NCBI GenBank assembly: GCA_018882785.1
Contig: VERI01000002.1
Location: forward strand, 214,589 to 278,588
DNA: 64,000 bases
Origin: Burkholderiaceae bacterium
GTDB taxonomy: Bacteria > Pseudomonadota > Gammaproteobacteria > Burkholderiales > Burkholderiaceae_A
Direction: 5' to 3'
The translations under genes were made by a program, and so were the position numbers. Below the pieces are notes generated by a model that worked only from the letters and a program-made list of their open reading frames with translations, did not search any database and had not been told where the DNA came from. Each line of letters begins with the position of its first letter. Position 1 is the stretch's first letter. This document shows, piece after piece, positions 38,750 to 48,400 of the stretch.

Positions 38750-39498
38750 GCTGTGGCCTCTCCAAAGTAGGCGGTCTGCACTTCAGGGTTGGCGCGAACG
38801 GCCTGCGGCGTGCCTTCTGCAAGCTTTTGGCCCTGCGCCATCACCACCACATGCTGGGAAAGATCCATGACGAGATCCACATCGTGCTCAATCAAAAGAA
38901 TGGCCATGTTTTGGCTCAGCCGCCGAATGAGTTCAGCCGTCTCTTGGGTATCCGCCTGAGACATGCCCTGCGAAGGCTCATCCAGCATCAACAGCCGCGG
39001 ACGTGTGGCCAGAGTCACCGCGATCTCTAGGCGTCTTTGATCGCCATGGGACAGCGCGCCGGCCAATTGGTCTGCGGCACGCTCAAGCTCAAATTCCGAG
39101 ATCAACTCATCTGTGCGCTGTAATGCCAGCCGGCTTTTGCTAAATGGCTTCAGGAGTTGCTGCGAGGACTCCAGTCGCTGGCTCGCAATACGCAGGTTAT
39201 CGATCACGGAAAGATCAAAAAACAGATTGGTAATTTGAAATGACCTCGCCATGCCGGAGGCAAGCTTTTGTTCGGGTGCCTGATGGGTGACATCTTTACC
39301 GTCGAACACCACCTCACCGCTATCCGGCAGAAAGGTGCCGCTGATTAAATTAAACAAGGTGCTCTTACCGGCTCCATTCGGACCAATAATCGACGTCACA
39401 CCTCTAGGTTCGACCTCGAATGAGACACGATCAACCGCCTGAAGACCACCGAACCGTTTCGACACCTGCCGGGCCGAGAGAATACTGTTCTCTGCCAT
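38746..39498 (-). CDS. livG: branched-chain-type ABC transporter ATPase LivG
   Basis: A 250-residue ATPase with Walker A GPNGAGKSTLFN, signature LSHGDQRRLEIAVTL (the LivG-type variant of LSGGQ) and Walker B LLMLDEPSQGMSQ. It forms the ATPase pair with LivF. It follows livM by 3 bases and overlaps livF. Confidence 0.92.
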   Translation of the reverse strand: MAENSILSARQVSKRFGGLQAVDRVSFEVEPRGVTSIIGPNGAGKSTLFNLISGTFLPDSGEVVFDGKDVTHQAPEQKLASGMARSFQITNLFFDLSVIDNLRIASQRLESSQQLLKPFSKSRLALQRTDELISEFELERAADQLAGALSHGDQRRLEIAVTLATRPRLLMLDEPSQGMSQADTQETAELIRRLSQNMAILLIEHDVDLVMDLSQHVVVMAQGQKLAEGTPQAVRANPEVQTAYFGEATA

Positions 39499-39501
39499 TG
39501 C

Positions 39502-40482
39502 TTATTCCCCCTTCCTATCGGACCCTGATGCCAGTCTCTTGGACAAGGCGCCCAGGATTCCCCGCGGCGCAAAAATCACCACAATCACAAAAGCGGTGCC
39601 AATGATGATGTGATGATGCACGGTCCATGTACCGATTACAGACTTAAAAAACGTCAGCAAAACCGATCCCAACAGCGGACCCACCAGGGAGCCAACGCCA
39701 CCGAGCACTGCGGTGACTACCGCGTTACCCGAGACACTGAAAAAGAGCAGCTCGGGTGACACAAAGCCACGAAGCATGGGATATAACGCCCCCGAAACAG
39801 CTGCAATTACCGCCGCGATTACAAAGGCAACCTGTTTGGGGCCCTTCGATTTAAATCCGACATACGCAAGCCGGTTCTCATTGGAACGAATGCCGTGCCA
39901 GATCGCGCCCATCGGCGTGTGGGTGATATACCGCAATACGCCATACATCAGCGCGATAACGGCAAACACGAGCAAAAAGAACTGGCCGGGATCACTGCTA
40001 TCAAGACGGAAGAAGAGAAAATCAATCTGCAGAATCGGCACGCCAATCATGCCATCTGATGCGCCCAGGGCCCGTGTGTTGTACACCACCTTCGCGGCCA
40101 CCTGGGCCAGTCCAAACGTGATGAGCGCAAAATAAACCCCCCTGGATCGCAACGCGATATAGCTGGTGACCCAGCCCAATAATGCAGATGTCACCAACAC
40201 CACAAGCATGGTCAGCCAGAATGACGGGGCCACCTGCTTGAGCATCACTGCAGACAGATACGCCCCAAATCCAAAGTAAAACGCCTGCCCCAAAGACAGC
40301 AGGCCCACCAGGCCCAGAAGAAGATCCACGGACAAGGCAAGACCACCAAAAATCAGCGCCTCGGTCGCCAGCCGTGAGTAAAAAGTGTCGCCGGTAATCT
40401 CTGCAAAAATGAACAGCAGAATCGATGCAGCCAGCAGGCTGATCTCGACAATCCGTATCGCCCGTTTCTCGGCACTAACCAT
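39502..40482 (-). CDS. livM: branched-chain-type ABC transporter permease LivM
   Basis: A 326-residue permease with eight or more hydrophobic segments, and ALRSRGVYFALITFGLAQ and the GGVGSLVGPLLGSVLLTFF region typical of LivM. It forms the membrane channel with LivH. Its start overlaps the end of livH by 8 bases. Confidence 0.91.
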   Translation of the reverse strand: MVSAEKRAIRIVEISLLAASILLFIFAEITGDTFYSRLATEALIFGGLALSVDLLLGLVGLLSLGQAFYFGFGAYLSAVMLKQVAPSFWLTMLVVLVTSALLGWVTSYIALRSRGVYFALITFGLAQVAAKVVYNTRALGASDGMIGVPILQIDFLFFRLDSSDPGQFFLLVFAVIALMYGVLRYITHTPMGAIWHGIRSNENRLAYVGFKSKGPKQVAFVIAAVIAAVSGALYPMLRGFVSPELLFFSVSGNAVVTAVLGGVGSLVGPLLGSVLLTFFKSVIGTWTVHHHIIIGTAFVIVVIFAPRGILGALSKRLASGSDRKGE

Positions 40483-41359
40483 TTTTCAGCCCCCCAAACA
40501 ACCCTGCGGGCTTAAACATCAGCACCAGCACCATCACCGTAAACACCAGTGGCTCAGTCCACACCGGCGGGATGTACAGAGACGAGATCGCCTGCACCTG
40601 GGTGAGTAAGAGGCCCGCAATCACGGCGCCTTTAATACTGCCCAGTCCACCCACAATCACTACCGTAAACGCCAGCAAAATAAAATCCTTGCCCATGGTG
40701 GGGAAGGCTGAATAAATCGGTGCAAGCAGCGCGCCCGAGAGGCCGGCAATCGCCACGCCAAAACTGAAGGTCAGCGCATAGACCCGCTTCACAGAAATTC
40801 CAAGCGATGCACTCATATCTCGGTCAAAGGCCGCGGCACGCACAATCGCCCCAAATGAGGTCTTATAAATGAGCCACATCACGCCCACGATCAGCAGCCC
40901 CCCAAAGGCCATCAGAAACAGCCGATAGTTCGGGAGAATCAGGCCCAAAAACTCTATGGCACCCCCAATCGGTGCCTCCGGACGAATGGGGTTGGGGCCC
41001 CAGATCAGCTTGTAGACATCCTCCAGCACAGTTGCCACGCCAAAGGTCAATAAAAGGGTCAGGATGTGGCGATCCTTGTGGTGATAGACACGCTGAATTA
41101 AGGCCACCTCCATCAAAAATCCGATCGGCAGCAGAATCAGCGGCACCAGCAGCAGCATGAGCCAGAACGGCACGCCAATTGCCAGCAGACTAACCGAGGC
41201 AAAGGCTCCTGCCGCATAGAACTCGCCGTGCGACATGTTGATCACATCCAAGAGGCCAAAAATAATGGTCAATCCCAGCGCCATGAGCACGACAGCCATG
41301 CCAAGCGAGAGGCCGTTGACCACCTGGGGTGCGAGAATGAATTGGAGATACTCGATCAT
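40475..41359 (-). CDS. livH: branched-chain-type ABC transporter permease LivH
   Basis: A 294-residue permease with VNGLSLGMAVVLMALGLTIIFGL at the start, INMSHGEFYAAGAF, and VIVGGLGSIKGAVIAGLLL near the end, all standard LivH features. It is the first gene after the hairpin that separates the solute-binding protein gene from the membrane and ATPase genes. Confidence 0.92.
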   Translation of the reverse strand: MIEYLQFILAPQVVNGLSLGMAVVLMALGLTIIFGLLDVINMSHGEFYAAGAFASVSLLAIGVPFWLMLLLVPLILLPIGFLMEVALIQRVYHHKDRHILTLLLTFGVATVLEDVYKLIWGPNPIRPEAPIGGAIEFLGLILPNYRLFLMAFGGLLIVGVMWLIYKTSFGAIVRAAAFDRDMSASLGISVKRVYALTFSFGVAIAGLSGALLAPIYSAFPTMGKDFILLAFTVVIVGGLGSIKGAVIAGLLLTQVQAISSLYIPPVWTEPLVFTVMVLVLMFKPAGLFGGLKNG

Positions 41360-41404
41360 AGAGAGAAAACCATTCGGTCTGAGCAGGGCCTCTCGGCGGG
41401 TCGG

Positions 41405-41437
41405 AAAAAAGGAAAGTGCGGATCACCGCACTTTCCT
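41405..41437 (-). terminator. hairpin terminator or attenuator between the binding-protein gene and livH
   Basis: A perfect 12-base-pair stem (AGGAAAGTGCGG with CCGCACTTTCCT) around a 4-base loop, followed on the minus strand by a run of T residues (bases 41410 to 41405). It lies after the solute-binding protein stop codon and before livH, so it would end most transcripts after the binding-protein gene while letting some continue into livHMGF. The plus strand has no T tract after it. Confidence 0.88.
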
Positions 41438-41457
41438 ATTACTACAACAGGACTAAA

Positions 41458-42630
41458 TCAGAAGCGTGTGCACATATCGGGCCCGACAGCATCCTCGGGA
41501 GCGACTCTGCCAATCACCTTGAATTGTCCACTCTGGATCTGAACTGCATACATTTCCTGCATGGCCTGATGGTCGCCACCACGCATGGTCTTCACACCCT
41601 GCGGGGTGCTCCACTTCAGATCTTTCAACGCTGTACGAACCCGATCGGTATCGACGGATCCAGCCTTTTCTACAGCGGCCTTATACAGATAGAGCACGCC
41701 GTAGGCATCAGCACCGAATACATCCGGATCTGCCTTATAGGCAGCGCGGAAGGCGGCTACAAACTTCTTGTTCTCGGGATTGTCGAGCTCAGGGGAATAC
41801 CCCACGCCCGTCACAAAACCTTCGGCCGACTTGCCTGCTGCACCGATGTTTTGTCCGGTAATCGCACCAGCGGAACCGATGAAGGTCACGCCCTTGGCCA
41901 GACCAAACTCATTGAGCTGGGTCAGCATACGAACCGCGTCGTTACCCGACTGGGCCATATAGATCACGTTTGGCTTGGCTGCACGAATCTGGCCAAAGTA
42001 GGTGGAGTAGTCCTGCGCACCCGTGGGGGTGAAGGCCTCGCCCACTGCTTTTGCACCCAGCGCCGTTGTGGCTGCCTTGATCGCGGCTACCGAGCTGCGG
42101 CCCATTTCATAGTCAGGTCCGCTGAAAAATACGCTGGCATTCGGACGGGCCTTCGAGAGCCAAGACGCAAGTGCTGCCGACTGCATATAGGCACGGGCAC
42201 TGGCACGGAAAAAGTTTGGAGAGCAACGATCACCCGTGATCGAGTCGGCATAAGACACACTGGTCGATGCGAATTTCTTGTTGCGCTCGGCTACCTGACT
42301 CACCGCGAGCGACGAACCCGAGCTCACGATACCGGTAATGAACTCAACTTTGTCGACCTGGTAAAGCTTTTCTGCCTTTTGCGTAGCAACGGCCGGGTTG
42401 GCTTCCTCATCTTCAAACACCAGCTCTATCTTGCGGCCCAGAATGCCGCCAGCGGCGTTGATCTCACGGGCAGCCATCTCATGGGCCCAACGATTCTGTT
42501 GGCCGATTCCCGCATAGGTGCCGGAAAACGCACTCAGAATTCCTATTTTGATCGGTCCCTGCTGGGCTTGCGCACTAAATCCCACCGCACCCAGAATCGA
42601 GGCTACCAGTACTGATTTCGCAAACTTCAT
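41458..42630 (-). CDS. ABC transporter substrate-binding protein, Liv/aromatic acid type
   Basis: A periplasmic binding protein of 390 residues. MKFAKSVLVASILGAVGFSAQAQ is a clear signal peptide with cleavage after AQA, and the mature part begins GPIKIGILSAFSGTYAGIGQ as in the LivK-like family, with AAREINAAGGILGRKIEL following. The ATG at 42630 is preceded by a strong AGGAGG site, so the longer open frame to 42729 is rejected. It delivers ligand to LivHMGF; given the neighbours, the ligand is likely an aromatic or alicyclic acid (inference). Confidence 0.93.
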   Translation of the reverse strand: MKFAKSVLVASILGAVGFSAQAQQGPIKIGILSAFSGTYAGIGQQNRWAHEMAAREINAAGGILGRKIELVFEDEEANPAVATQKAEKLYQVDKVEFITGIVSSGSSLAVSQVAERNKKFASTSVSYADSITGDRCSPNFFRASARAYMQSAALASWLSKARPNASVFFSGPDYEMGRSSVAAIKAATTALGAKAVGEAFTPTGAQDYSTYFGQIRAAKPNVIYMAQSGNDAVRMLTQLNEFGLAKGVTFIGSAGAITGQNIGAAGKSAEGFVTGVGYSPELDNPENKKFVAAFRAAYKADPDVFGADAYGVLYLYKAAVEKAGSVDTDRVRTALKDLKWSTPQGVKTMRGGDHQAMQEMYAVQIQSGQFKVIGRVAPEDAVGPDMCTRF

Positions 42631-42949
42631 ACTCCCTCCTTTTTGAACTAGCCCACCGAATTTGAAGACTGGATCCCGTTGCGATGGCGACCCAGACCCT
42701 TCCCAGACACCCGCTGCCACTTTCCGCATGACCCGACAAGCCTTCCGACGGATCTACCGCTAACGTTAAGGTCACGTGTGAGCGTCTTGCCCCACGTTAT
42801 AGAGGATTCCTTTTCCACTGACTATCCTTTGCGTCCGAAAATATGGAATCCCACCTTCGTAATCTCCCTAATACAGCCCATCAACCTCACCGGCCAAGTT
42901 GCGATATCGATCTCGAAAATATCGCTCTGCTGCATCGCAAAAACTCGAT
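42631..42949. other. intergenic region upstream of the transporter operon
   Basis: 319 bases without a gene. It should hold the promoter of the long minus-strand block beginning with the binding-protein gene. It contains the ACGT-type dyad at 42760-42775 and the binding-protein ribosome site. I saw no convincing -35/-10 pair, no small gene and no terminator hairpin after the MBL gene at 42950. Confidence 0.6.
42760..42775 (-). promoter_or_regulatory. candidate operator dyad upstream of the transporter operon
   Basis: On the minus strand the bases read GTGACCTTAACGTTAG, 130 bases before the binding-protein start. It matches the dyad at 52978-52993 (TTGACGTTTACGTTAA) at 12 of 16 positions, including TGAC, TT and ACGTTA. 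The pattern resembles, from memory, operators of LiuR-type MerR regulators; one such regulator is encoded in this operon. Confidence 0.45.
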
Positions 42950-44092
42950 TTACGCCCTGAAAAACCTGACACGGCCCGCACTGTCCTGACGGCGAATGAG
43001 CTTGCCGGCATACATCAGGTAATTCAGATGCGCCAGGGCCTCATTCATGGCAAATCCAATCTGATGTCCGTCGAGATTGCCCGGGAAAATCAGGCTGATC
43101 AGATCACCCGCCGAGATGCCCGCCGCACCGGTGTGCGACAGAATCTCTTCAAGACGCAGATGATGATGGTGCTCAAGCTGATCCATACGCTCATGCACAC
43201 CCCGGAACGGCTTGCGATGCGAGGGCAGCACCAGGGTGTCCTTACGGAGCAGCATACGGAAACGATTCATGGTGCCGATAAAGTCTCCAAGCGCATTCGC
43301 ATTTGGCTCAATCGGCCACACGCTTACGTTCGGTGAGATCTCCGGCAGAATCTGGTCTCCCGACATCATGATGCCAAGATCATTGCTGTAGAGACAGACA
43401 TGCTCGGGAGAGTGGCCCCGCCCGACCATGATCCGCCAGCGTGCGCCACGGATAATCAGCTCATCGCCATCTTTTAATCTGGTGAAACTACTTGGCACTG
43501 ATGGGCAGCCCGAGGAATAACGAAAGACCTCGGTTCGGAATTTTTCTTCCAGCGCTTTCGATAGGCCGTTTTTGGAGTAAAAATCACACCGCAGATCGAT
43601 TGCATCGGTGTTCAGGTTATTGGCCGCTAGATTTGCAAATGCCCACTCGGTCTCGGACATGCTCGGTGTAACGCCCCACTTCTCCTGCATCCATCCTGCA
43701 TTGCCGAAATGATCCGGATGAAAGTGGGTCACCACGACGCGCTTGACCGGCTTATCTTTCATGTTTTTTGACCAGACGGACTCCCACTGACGCTGGGCTT
43801 CCTCTGATCCATAACCGCAATCAATAATCGTCCAGCCATCCGGCTCTTCGATCAGATAGGCATTAATCGCACGCAGCCGAAACGGCAGCGGCGTGCAGAT
43901 CCAGAAAATTCCCTCTGCCACTTCGGTGACCGCTCCTGAATCGGGATATGACTCATAGGGATAGACCAGTTTGACATCCGCCGCAGCGGGCCGAGGATGA
44001 CAGGTGCAGCTGCCCAACGGCCGGCCAAAAATATGATGGCGCGGCGTGGTATCGACAGATGTCTGTTGAACAAAATCAGAAGTTACGCTCAT
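42950..44092 (-). CDS. MBL-fold metallo-hydrolase with C-terminal winged-helix-like region
   Basis: A 380-residue metallo-beta-lactamase fold protein. The zinc motif is THFHPDHFGNAG, with further ligands in GRGHSPEHVC and MSGDQILP. The C-terminal part (about 290-380) resembles the winged-helix extension of LACTB2-like enzymes and contains a run of four histidines (LEHHHHLRLEE). Hydrolysis of a thioester, lactone or similar bond is likely. It follows the 2Fe-2S subunit gene of the second molybdenum hydroxylase after 57 bases. The first hydroxylase set also contains an MBL hydrolase, but of a different length and subtype. Confidence 0.85.
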   Translation of the reverse strand: MSVTSDFVQQTSVDTTPRHHIFGRPLGSCTCHPRPAAADVKLVYPYESYPDSGAVTEVAEGIFWICTPLPFRLRAINAYLIEEPDGWTIIDCGYGSEEAQRQWESVWSKNMKDKPVKRVVVTHFHPDHFGNAGWMQEKWGVTPSMSETEWAFANLAANNLNTDAIDLRCDFYSKNGLSKALEEKFRTEVFRYSSGCPSVPSSFTRLKDGDELIIRGARWRIMVGRGHSPEHVCLYSNDLGIMMSGDQILPEISPNVSVWPIEPNANALGDFIGTMNRFRMLLRKDTLVLPSHRKPFRGVHERMDQLEHHHHLRLEEILSHTGAAGISAGDLISLIFPGNLDGHQIGFAMNEALAHLNYLMYAGKLIRRQDSAGRVRFFRA

Positions 44093-44149
44093 AACACTGG
44101 CCCAGTTGAGAATTAAATTAAAAAATGTGTGTGTCTCTGCCGCTATGGT

Positions 44150-44653
44150 TTAGACGGCTGACGCCCTGAGCTGTTCTGCGGCAGCGCAGGCCGCATCCAG
44201 TATTGATGTGTAGCCCGTGCATCTGCAGAGATGGCCACCAATCACTTCCCGCAGATCATCCCGGCTTGCCTGGGGATGTAGCTCCAGATAATGAGACAAC
44301 GACATCAGAATGCCCGGCGTGCAAAATCCGCACTGCAGTCCGGCGTGTTCATGAAAGGCCTGTTGCAATACGGACATCACGCCCCCGCCCGGGGAGAGCC
44401 CCTCAACCGTATCGACCCGGCGGCCTTGGGCACTCACCGCCAAGGTCAGACAGGACCGTGTGGCAACACCATCGACTCGCACCGTGCAGGCCCCGCACAC
44501 GCCGTGCTCACAGCCCACATGCGTGCCGGTTGCCCCGAGCTCGTGACGCAGAAAGTCAGATAACAGCATCCGCGGCTCGGCATGGCCACTACACTCTCGA
44601 CCATTAAGCTCAATGGTGACCTGCGTGCGCTCGTTCGCCTTTAAGATCGGCAT
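44150..44653 (-). CDS. molybdenum hydroxylase 2Fe-2S subunit (CoxS type), second set
   Basis: A 167-residue subunit with Cys48, 53, 56 and 68 (GCEHGVCGACTVRVDG) for the first cluster and Cys108, 111, 143 and 145 (QCGFCTPGI, LCRCTGY) for the second. It transfers electrons within the second hydroxylase. It overlaps the FAD subunit gene by 13 bases. It resembles the subunit at 33156 throughout, consistent with paralogous hydroxylases. Confidence 0.93.
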   Translation of the reverse strand: MPILKANERTQVTIELNGRECSGHAEPRMLLSDFLRHELGATGTHVGCEHGVCGACTVRVDGVATRSCLTLAVSAQGRRVDTVEGLSPGGGVMSVLQQAFHEHAGLQCGFCTPGILMSLSHYLELHPQASRDDLREVIGGHLCRCTGYTSILDAACAAAEQLRASAV

Positions 44654-45468
44654 GATCGCGCCTCCTCTATGACCAAGGGTCCAAGCCTGCGAATAAGCTC
44701 GCGTCGATAGCGGGCCGATGCATGAATATCATCGCTGCCCCCCAGACTCCAGGCCAGTTCGTGAAGTTTTTCTGCTAATACAGCGCCGGCCAGCTGTCCA
44801 ACATCACAGACCGTGGGCACATCTGCCACGCCGGCAACCGCAAGCGCTGTGGTGTTCGCCGAAGCACGTGCGGCAAGGGCGACGATCGCAAAATCACCAT
44901 GCCGACGCGCCACTTCCTGAAATCCAAAGCCCTCACCTTGTCGGGCGCGCGGAAACCGCACGGCTGTCACCAACTCATCGGGCTCGCGTGCAGTTGTCAG
45001 CATGCCCACCTGCCACCGCGCAGCCGGCACTGATCGCTCACCACGTTGAGAACGGAGTACCACCTCGCCCGCCAATAACGCCAGACAGAGGGGCATTTCG
45101 GAACTGGGGTCAGAGTGAACAATTGAGCCACAGATCGTGCCCCGATTACGGGTCTGAAAATGTCCAACCCAAGGCAATGCCTTTGCGACCAAGGGCAGCT
45201 CTCGCGCCAAGGCCGGCCAGGCGAGAAGCTCCGACTGTGTGGTCATGGCGGAAATTTCAATCCATTTTTCATGAACACGTATGCCCTTTAGGCTATCGAT
45301 CCCGGAGATGTCCACCAACAACTCGGGTTTTAATAGCCGCATATTCAGCATCGCCACCAACGACTGGCCCCCCGCCATAATTCGGGCAGCCGGCCCATGG
45401 GCCGCCAACAGGCGCAAGGCCTCTAGTTCAGAGGCGGGGCGGATGTAATCGAATCCTGAAGATTTCAT
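44641..45468 (-). CDS. molybdenum hydroxylase FAD subunit (CoxM type), second set
   Basis: A FAD-binding subunit of 275 residues. It shows IMAGGQSLVAMLNMRL and TICGSIVHSDPSSEMP, the two flavin-binding motifs of the family, with TICGS in place of the more common TIGGS. The ATG at 45468 (MKSSGFDYIRP) is chosen since an earlier start at 45498 would overlap the Mo subunit gene. No 4Fe-4S loop is present. Confidence 0.9.
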   Translation of the reverse strand: MKSSGFDYIRPASELEALRLLAAHGPAARIMAGGQSLVAMLNMRLLKPELLVDISGIDSLKGIRVHEKWIEISAMTTQSELLAWPALARELPLVAKALPWVGHFQTRNRGTICGSIVHSDPSSEMPLCLALLAGEVVLRSQRGERSVPAARWQVGMLTTAREPDELVTAVRFPRARQGEGFGFQEVARRHGDFAIVALAARASANTTALAVAGVADVPTVCDVGQLAGAVLAEKLHELAWSLGGSDDIHASARYRRELIRRLGPLVIEEARSCRS

Positions 45469-45478
45469 GTCAGAGCGC

Positions 45479-48400
45479 TCACTTCCCCAGGCCGCCAAAC
45501 ATTGTTCTTAGCCAACGGATCAGCCCGTTAAACACACCAGTCGCCCCCGATGTTGACCCCGAATGATCGCCTCCCGCATGACGGGCCACGGCCTCAAAGA
45601 ACGCCCCGATCAGCACCCGGGCAGCACCGTCGAGCATGCGGCCGCCGATTGCAGCAATTTTTCCTGACAGCTGCATGCGATAGCGGTAATCCACCCGCGT
45701 TCCCGTCGCGATCTGTGTCAATTCCACCGCACCTGAGCCCTGAGATGCGCCAAGTGGGCCGGAGGCTTCGAGCACAAACCCCATGGAATGCGGTGCTTTT
45801 AAATCAACGTAGTGCGCTTTTACGGTGAATGTTCCCCGCACTGGACCAACACCCACACGTGCAACGATCCGATATCGCTCGGGGCCCTCCATCACAATCG
45901 ACTCACAGCCAGGAATAATCTGACGCAAGGCCTGCGGATCAAGAAAGGTATTCCAGAGCGCCTCTGGTGATACGGGCACATCGCGCGATCCATGGCCTGT
46001 CAGGCCCGGCCCTTTTAACTCCGCAGTCTGACCGCCGAATGACGGAGACAAGGCGGCCATTCCTTTATCTGCAGCGCCAACAGGCGGCGGCGCCTCCTTG
46101 CCAAAGACGAGTTCAGACATCGCCTTTGGACTTAACGGCAGGGTGATGTCGTGCTGGCCCAAGGCATCCGCAACTGCATTGGCGATACATACCGGCGTGC
46201 TCATGGTGTTGCCCTCGCCCATGCCCTTTGCACCGGTGATCGTAAATGGGGAGGGAGACTCGATGTGTAAGGAGCGAACATCGACCGGGATTTCCATCGC
46301 GGTCGGCAACAGATAGTCTGCGTACGTTCCAGCCAGAAAGCTGCCATCCGCACTGTAGGCGTAGTCCTCGTAGAGTGATGCACCAATTGCCTGCGCCAAC
46401 GCGCCTCGGATCTGCCCCTCTGCCAACAAAGGATTGAGTACGCGGCCCGAATCATGCACCGTGACATATCGATCGATGTGTAGCTTAGCCGTGACAGGAT
46501 CAATCTCGACACCGCAGTAATCAAAAATAAATCCGTATGTGAGCGAGGTATTGATCTCATCTGCCGGGGTCGGCGGCGTGAGCTGCGCGGGACTCCACTG
46601 AACCGTCTCTCTGAGCCCTGGGCCCACACCCTCCGGCAAAAGGCTCGGCGACCAGTGGGCCAGCCCTGCGATCCGATAAAAGGGCTGGGCCCGGCCGGGA
46701 TCGCTGGCCGGTGCAATCATTCCCTGCGAAAAGACAATATCCTTGGCGTCTACATTGAACTGACGTGCTGCAATCTTGGCAAGACGATCGCGGATACGCT
46801 GCGCAGCGAGCATGGCCGCGCTACAGGTCGATGCTGCAAATCGGCTTGCATAGTTACCCGCAGCGATAGACCATCCATCCTTGGCCGTATCCAGCTCAAC
46901 GTTTACTGAAATATCCTGAGGCTGAAGGCCGAGCACCTCGGCAACGATCTGCGCAAGCACGGTCCGATGGCCCTGTCCTTGTGGGGTGGAATCCGGCACC
47001 ACGGTCACCATGCCACTGGCATCGACATTGACCGTCGCTGTACCTGCTGCGCCATCTTTTGGTCCAGCACGCTCTCTAACTTCGGGCGGCAAAAGTACCG
47101 ACAGGTATCCCATATTCGATACACCAGGCTCAACAACGACGGCGTAGCCAATGCCGTAAAGCCTTCCCTCTGCCCGCGCCTGATCACGACGCTTTAATAG
47201 TTCAGCAAGCCCACCTTCAGAAACTGCTTTATCAATTGCGCGGGGATAGTCACCCGAATCAAGCAGGGCACCGGCTGCCGTGCGATAGGGGAACTGCGCC
47301 GGCTGAACTATGTTGGCGCGAATAACCTCCAATGGATCTCGCTTCACGGTCAATGCAATCCGATGCATGAGCCTCTCAAGCGCGAAGTAAATCTGCGGCC
47401 CGCCGAATCCCCGGACAAGCGTTACCGGCACCTTGTTGGTCAACACAATACGGTTGCGAATATCCAGATTCCGAATGTCATACGCACCCGTGGTAATGCC
47501 ATGCATGCGGTACAACGGGCCCGGCATAGGGGCGCGCAGCATCGCACCATAGTCCTCAATGTGATCGCAGCGCAGACCGAGGATTTTTCCATTTGAGTCA
47601 ATCGCTGCCTCGATCGTGGTTTTTCGCTCCGGACCCGATCCGGACGAGGTCAGATGCTCCAGCCGATCCTCAACCCATTTCACAGGGCGATTGGCGCGCT
47701 TCGACGCCAGGCACATCATGACCATATAAGGAAAGATTGCCAGCTTAGAACCGAAACTGCCGCCCGAGTTCGGGGGCGTGCGCAGACGAAACTTATTCGC
47801 CGGAACGCGCAGTGAACGGGGCACTACCGTCAACACCGAAAAAGGACCCTGGAAATTGGAGACCAGGTCGTAGCTCTGCTCAGCCGCACTGTAGCTGGCG
47901 ACCACAACATAGCCCTCAATGGGACATGCAAGCACCCGGGGATAGGTGATCTCCATCTTGACCCGATGCGCTGCTGATGCAAAGGCGGTCTCTGTATCTC
48001 CGTAGTGAAACTTACGGTCATGGACCACGTTACTGTCGCAGGCCGCATGTAGCTTCACGGCACTCGGCTGCATGGCGGAATCAATATCAGCCACGACGGG
48101 CAAAGGCCGATAGGTCACCTCGATCGCCTCGAGGGCGTCCTCGGCCTGATACCGACTGTCTGCCACCACTACCGCGACCGCCTCTCCAACGAACCGCACC
48201 CGATCGGTCGCCAGTGCCCAGACTTCCATTGGTGCCTTCACTCCTACAAGGAAGGCCTCTGTCTCCTGACGGACATCCTCTCCGGTAATAATCGCCGCTA
48301 CGCCCGGCATCTTGAGCGCCGCAGATACATCAATTCCAAGAATTTCTGCATGCGCGTGCGGGGTGCGCAGAATCGCTGCATGCAATGTGCCCTTGGGCAC

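Noticed and set aside
41416..42615. A 399-codon open frame antisense to the substrate-binding protein gene
   Set aside because: The minus-strand gene has a signal peptide, a strong ribosome site and family motifs; the antisense frame has none.
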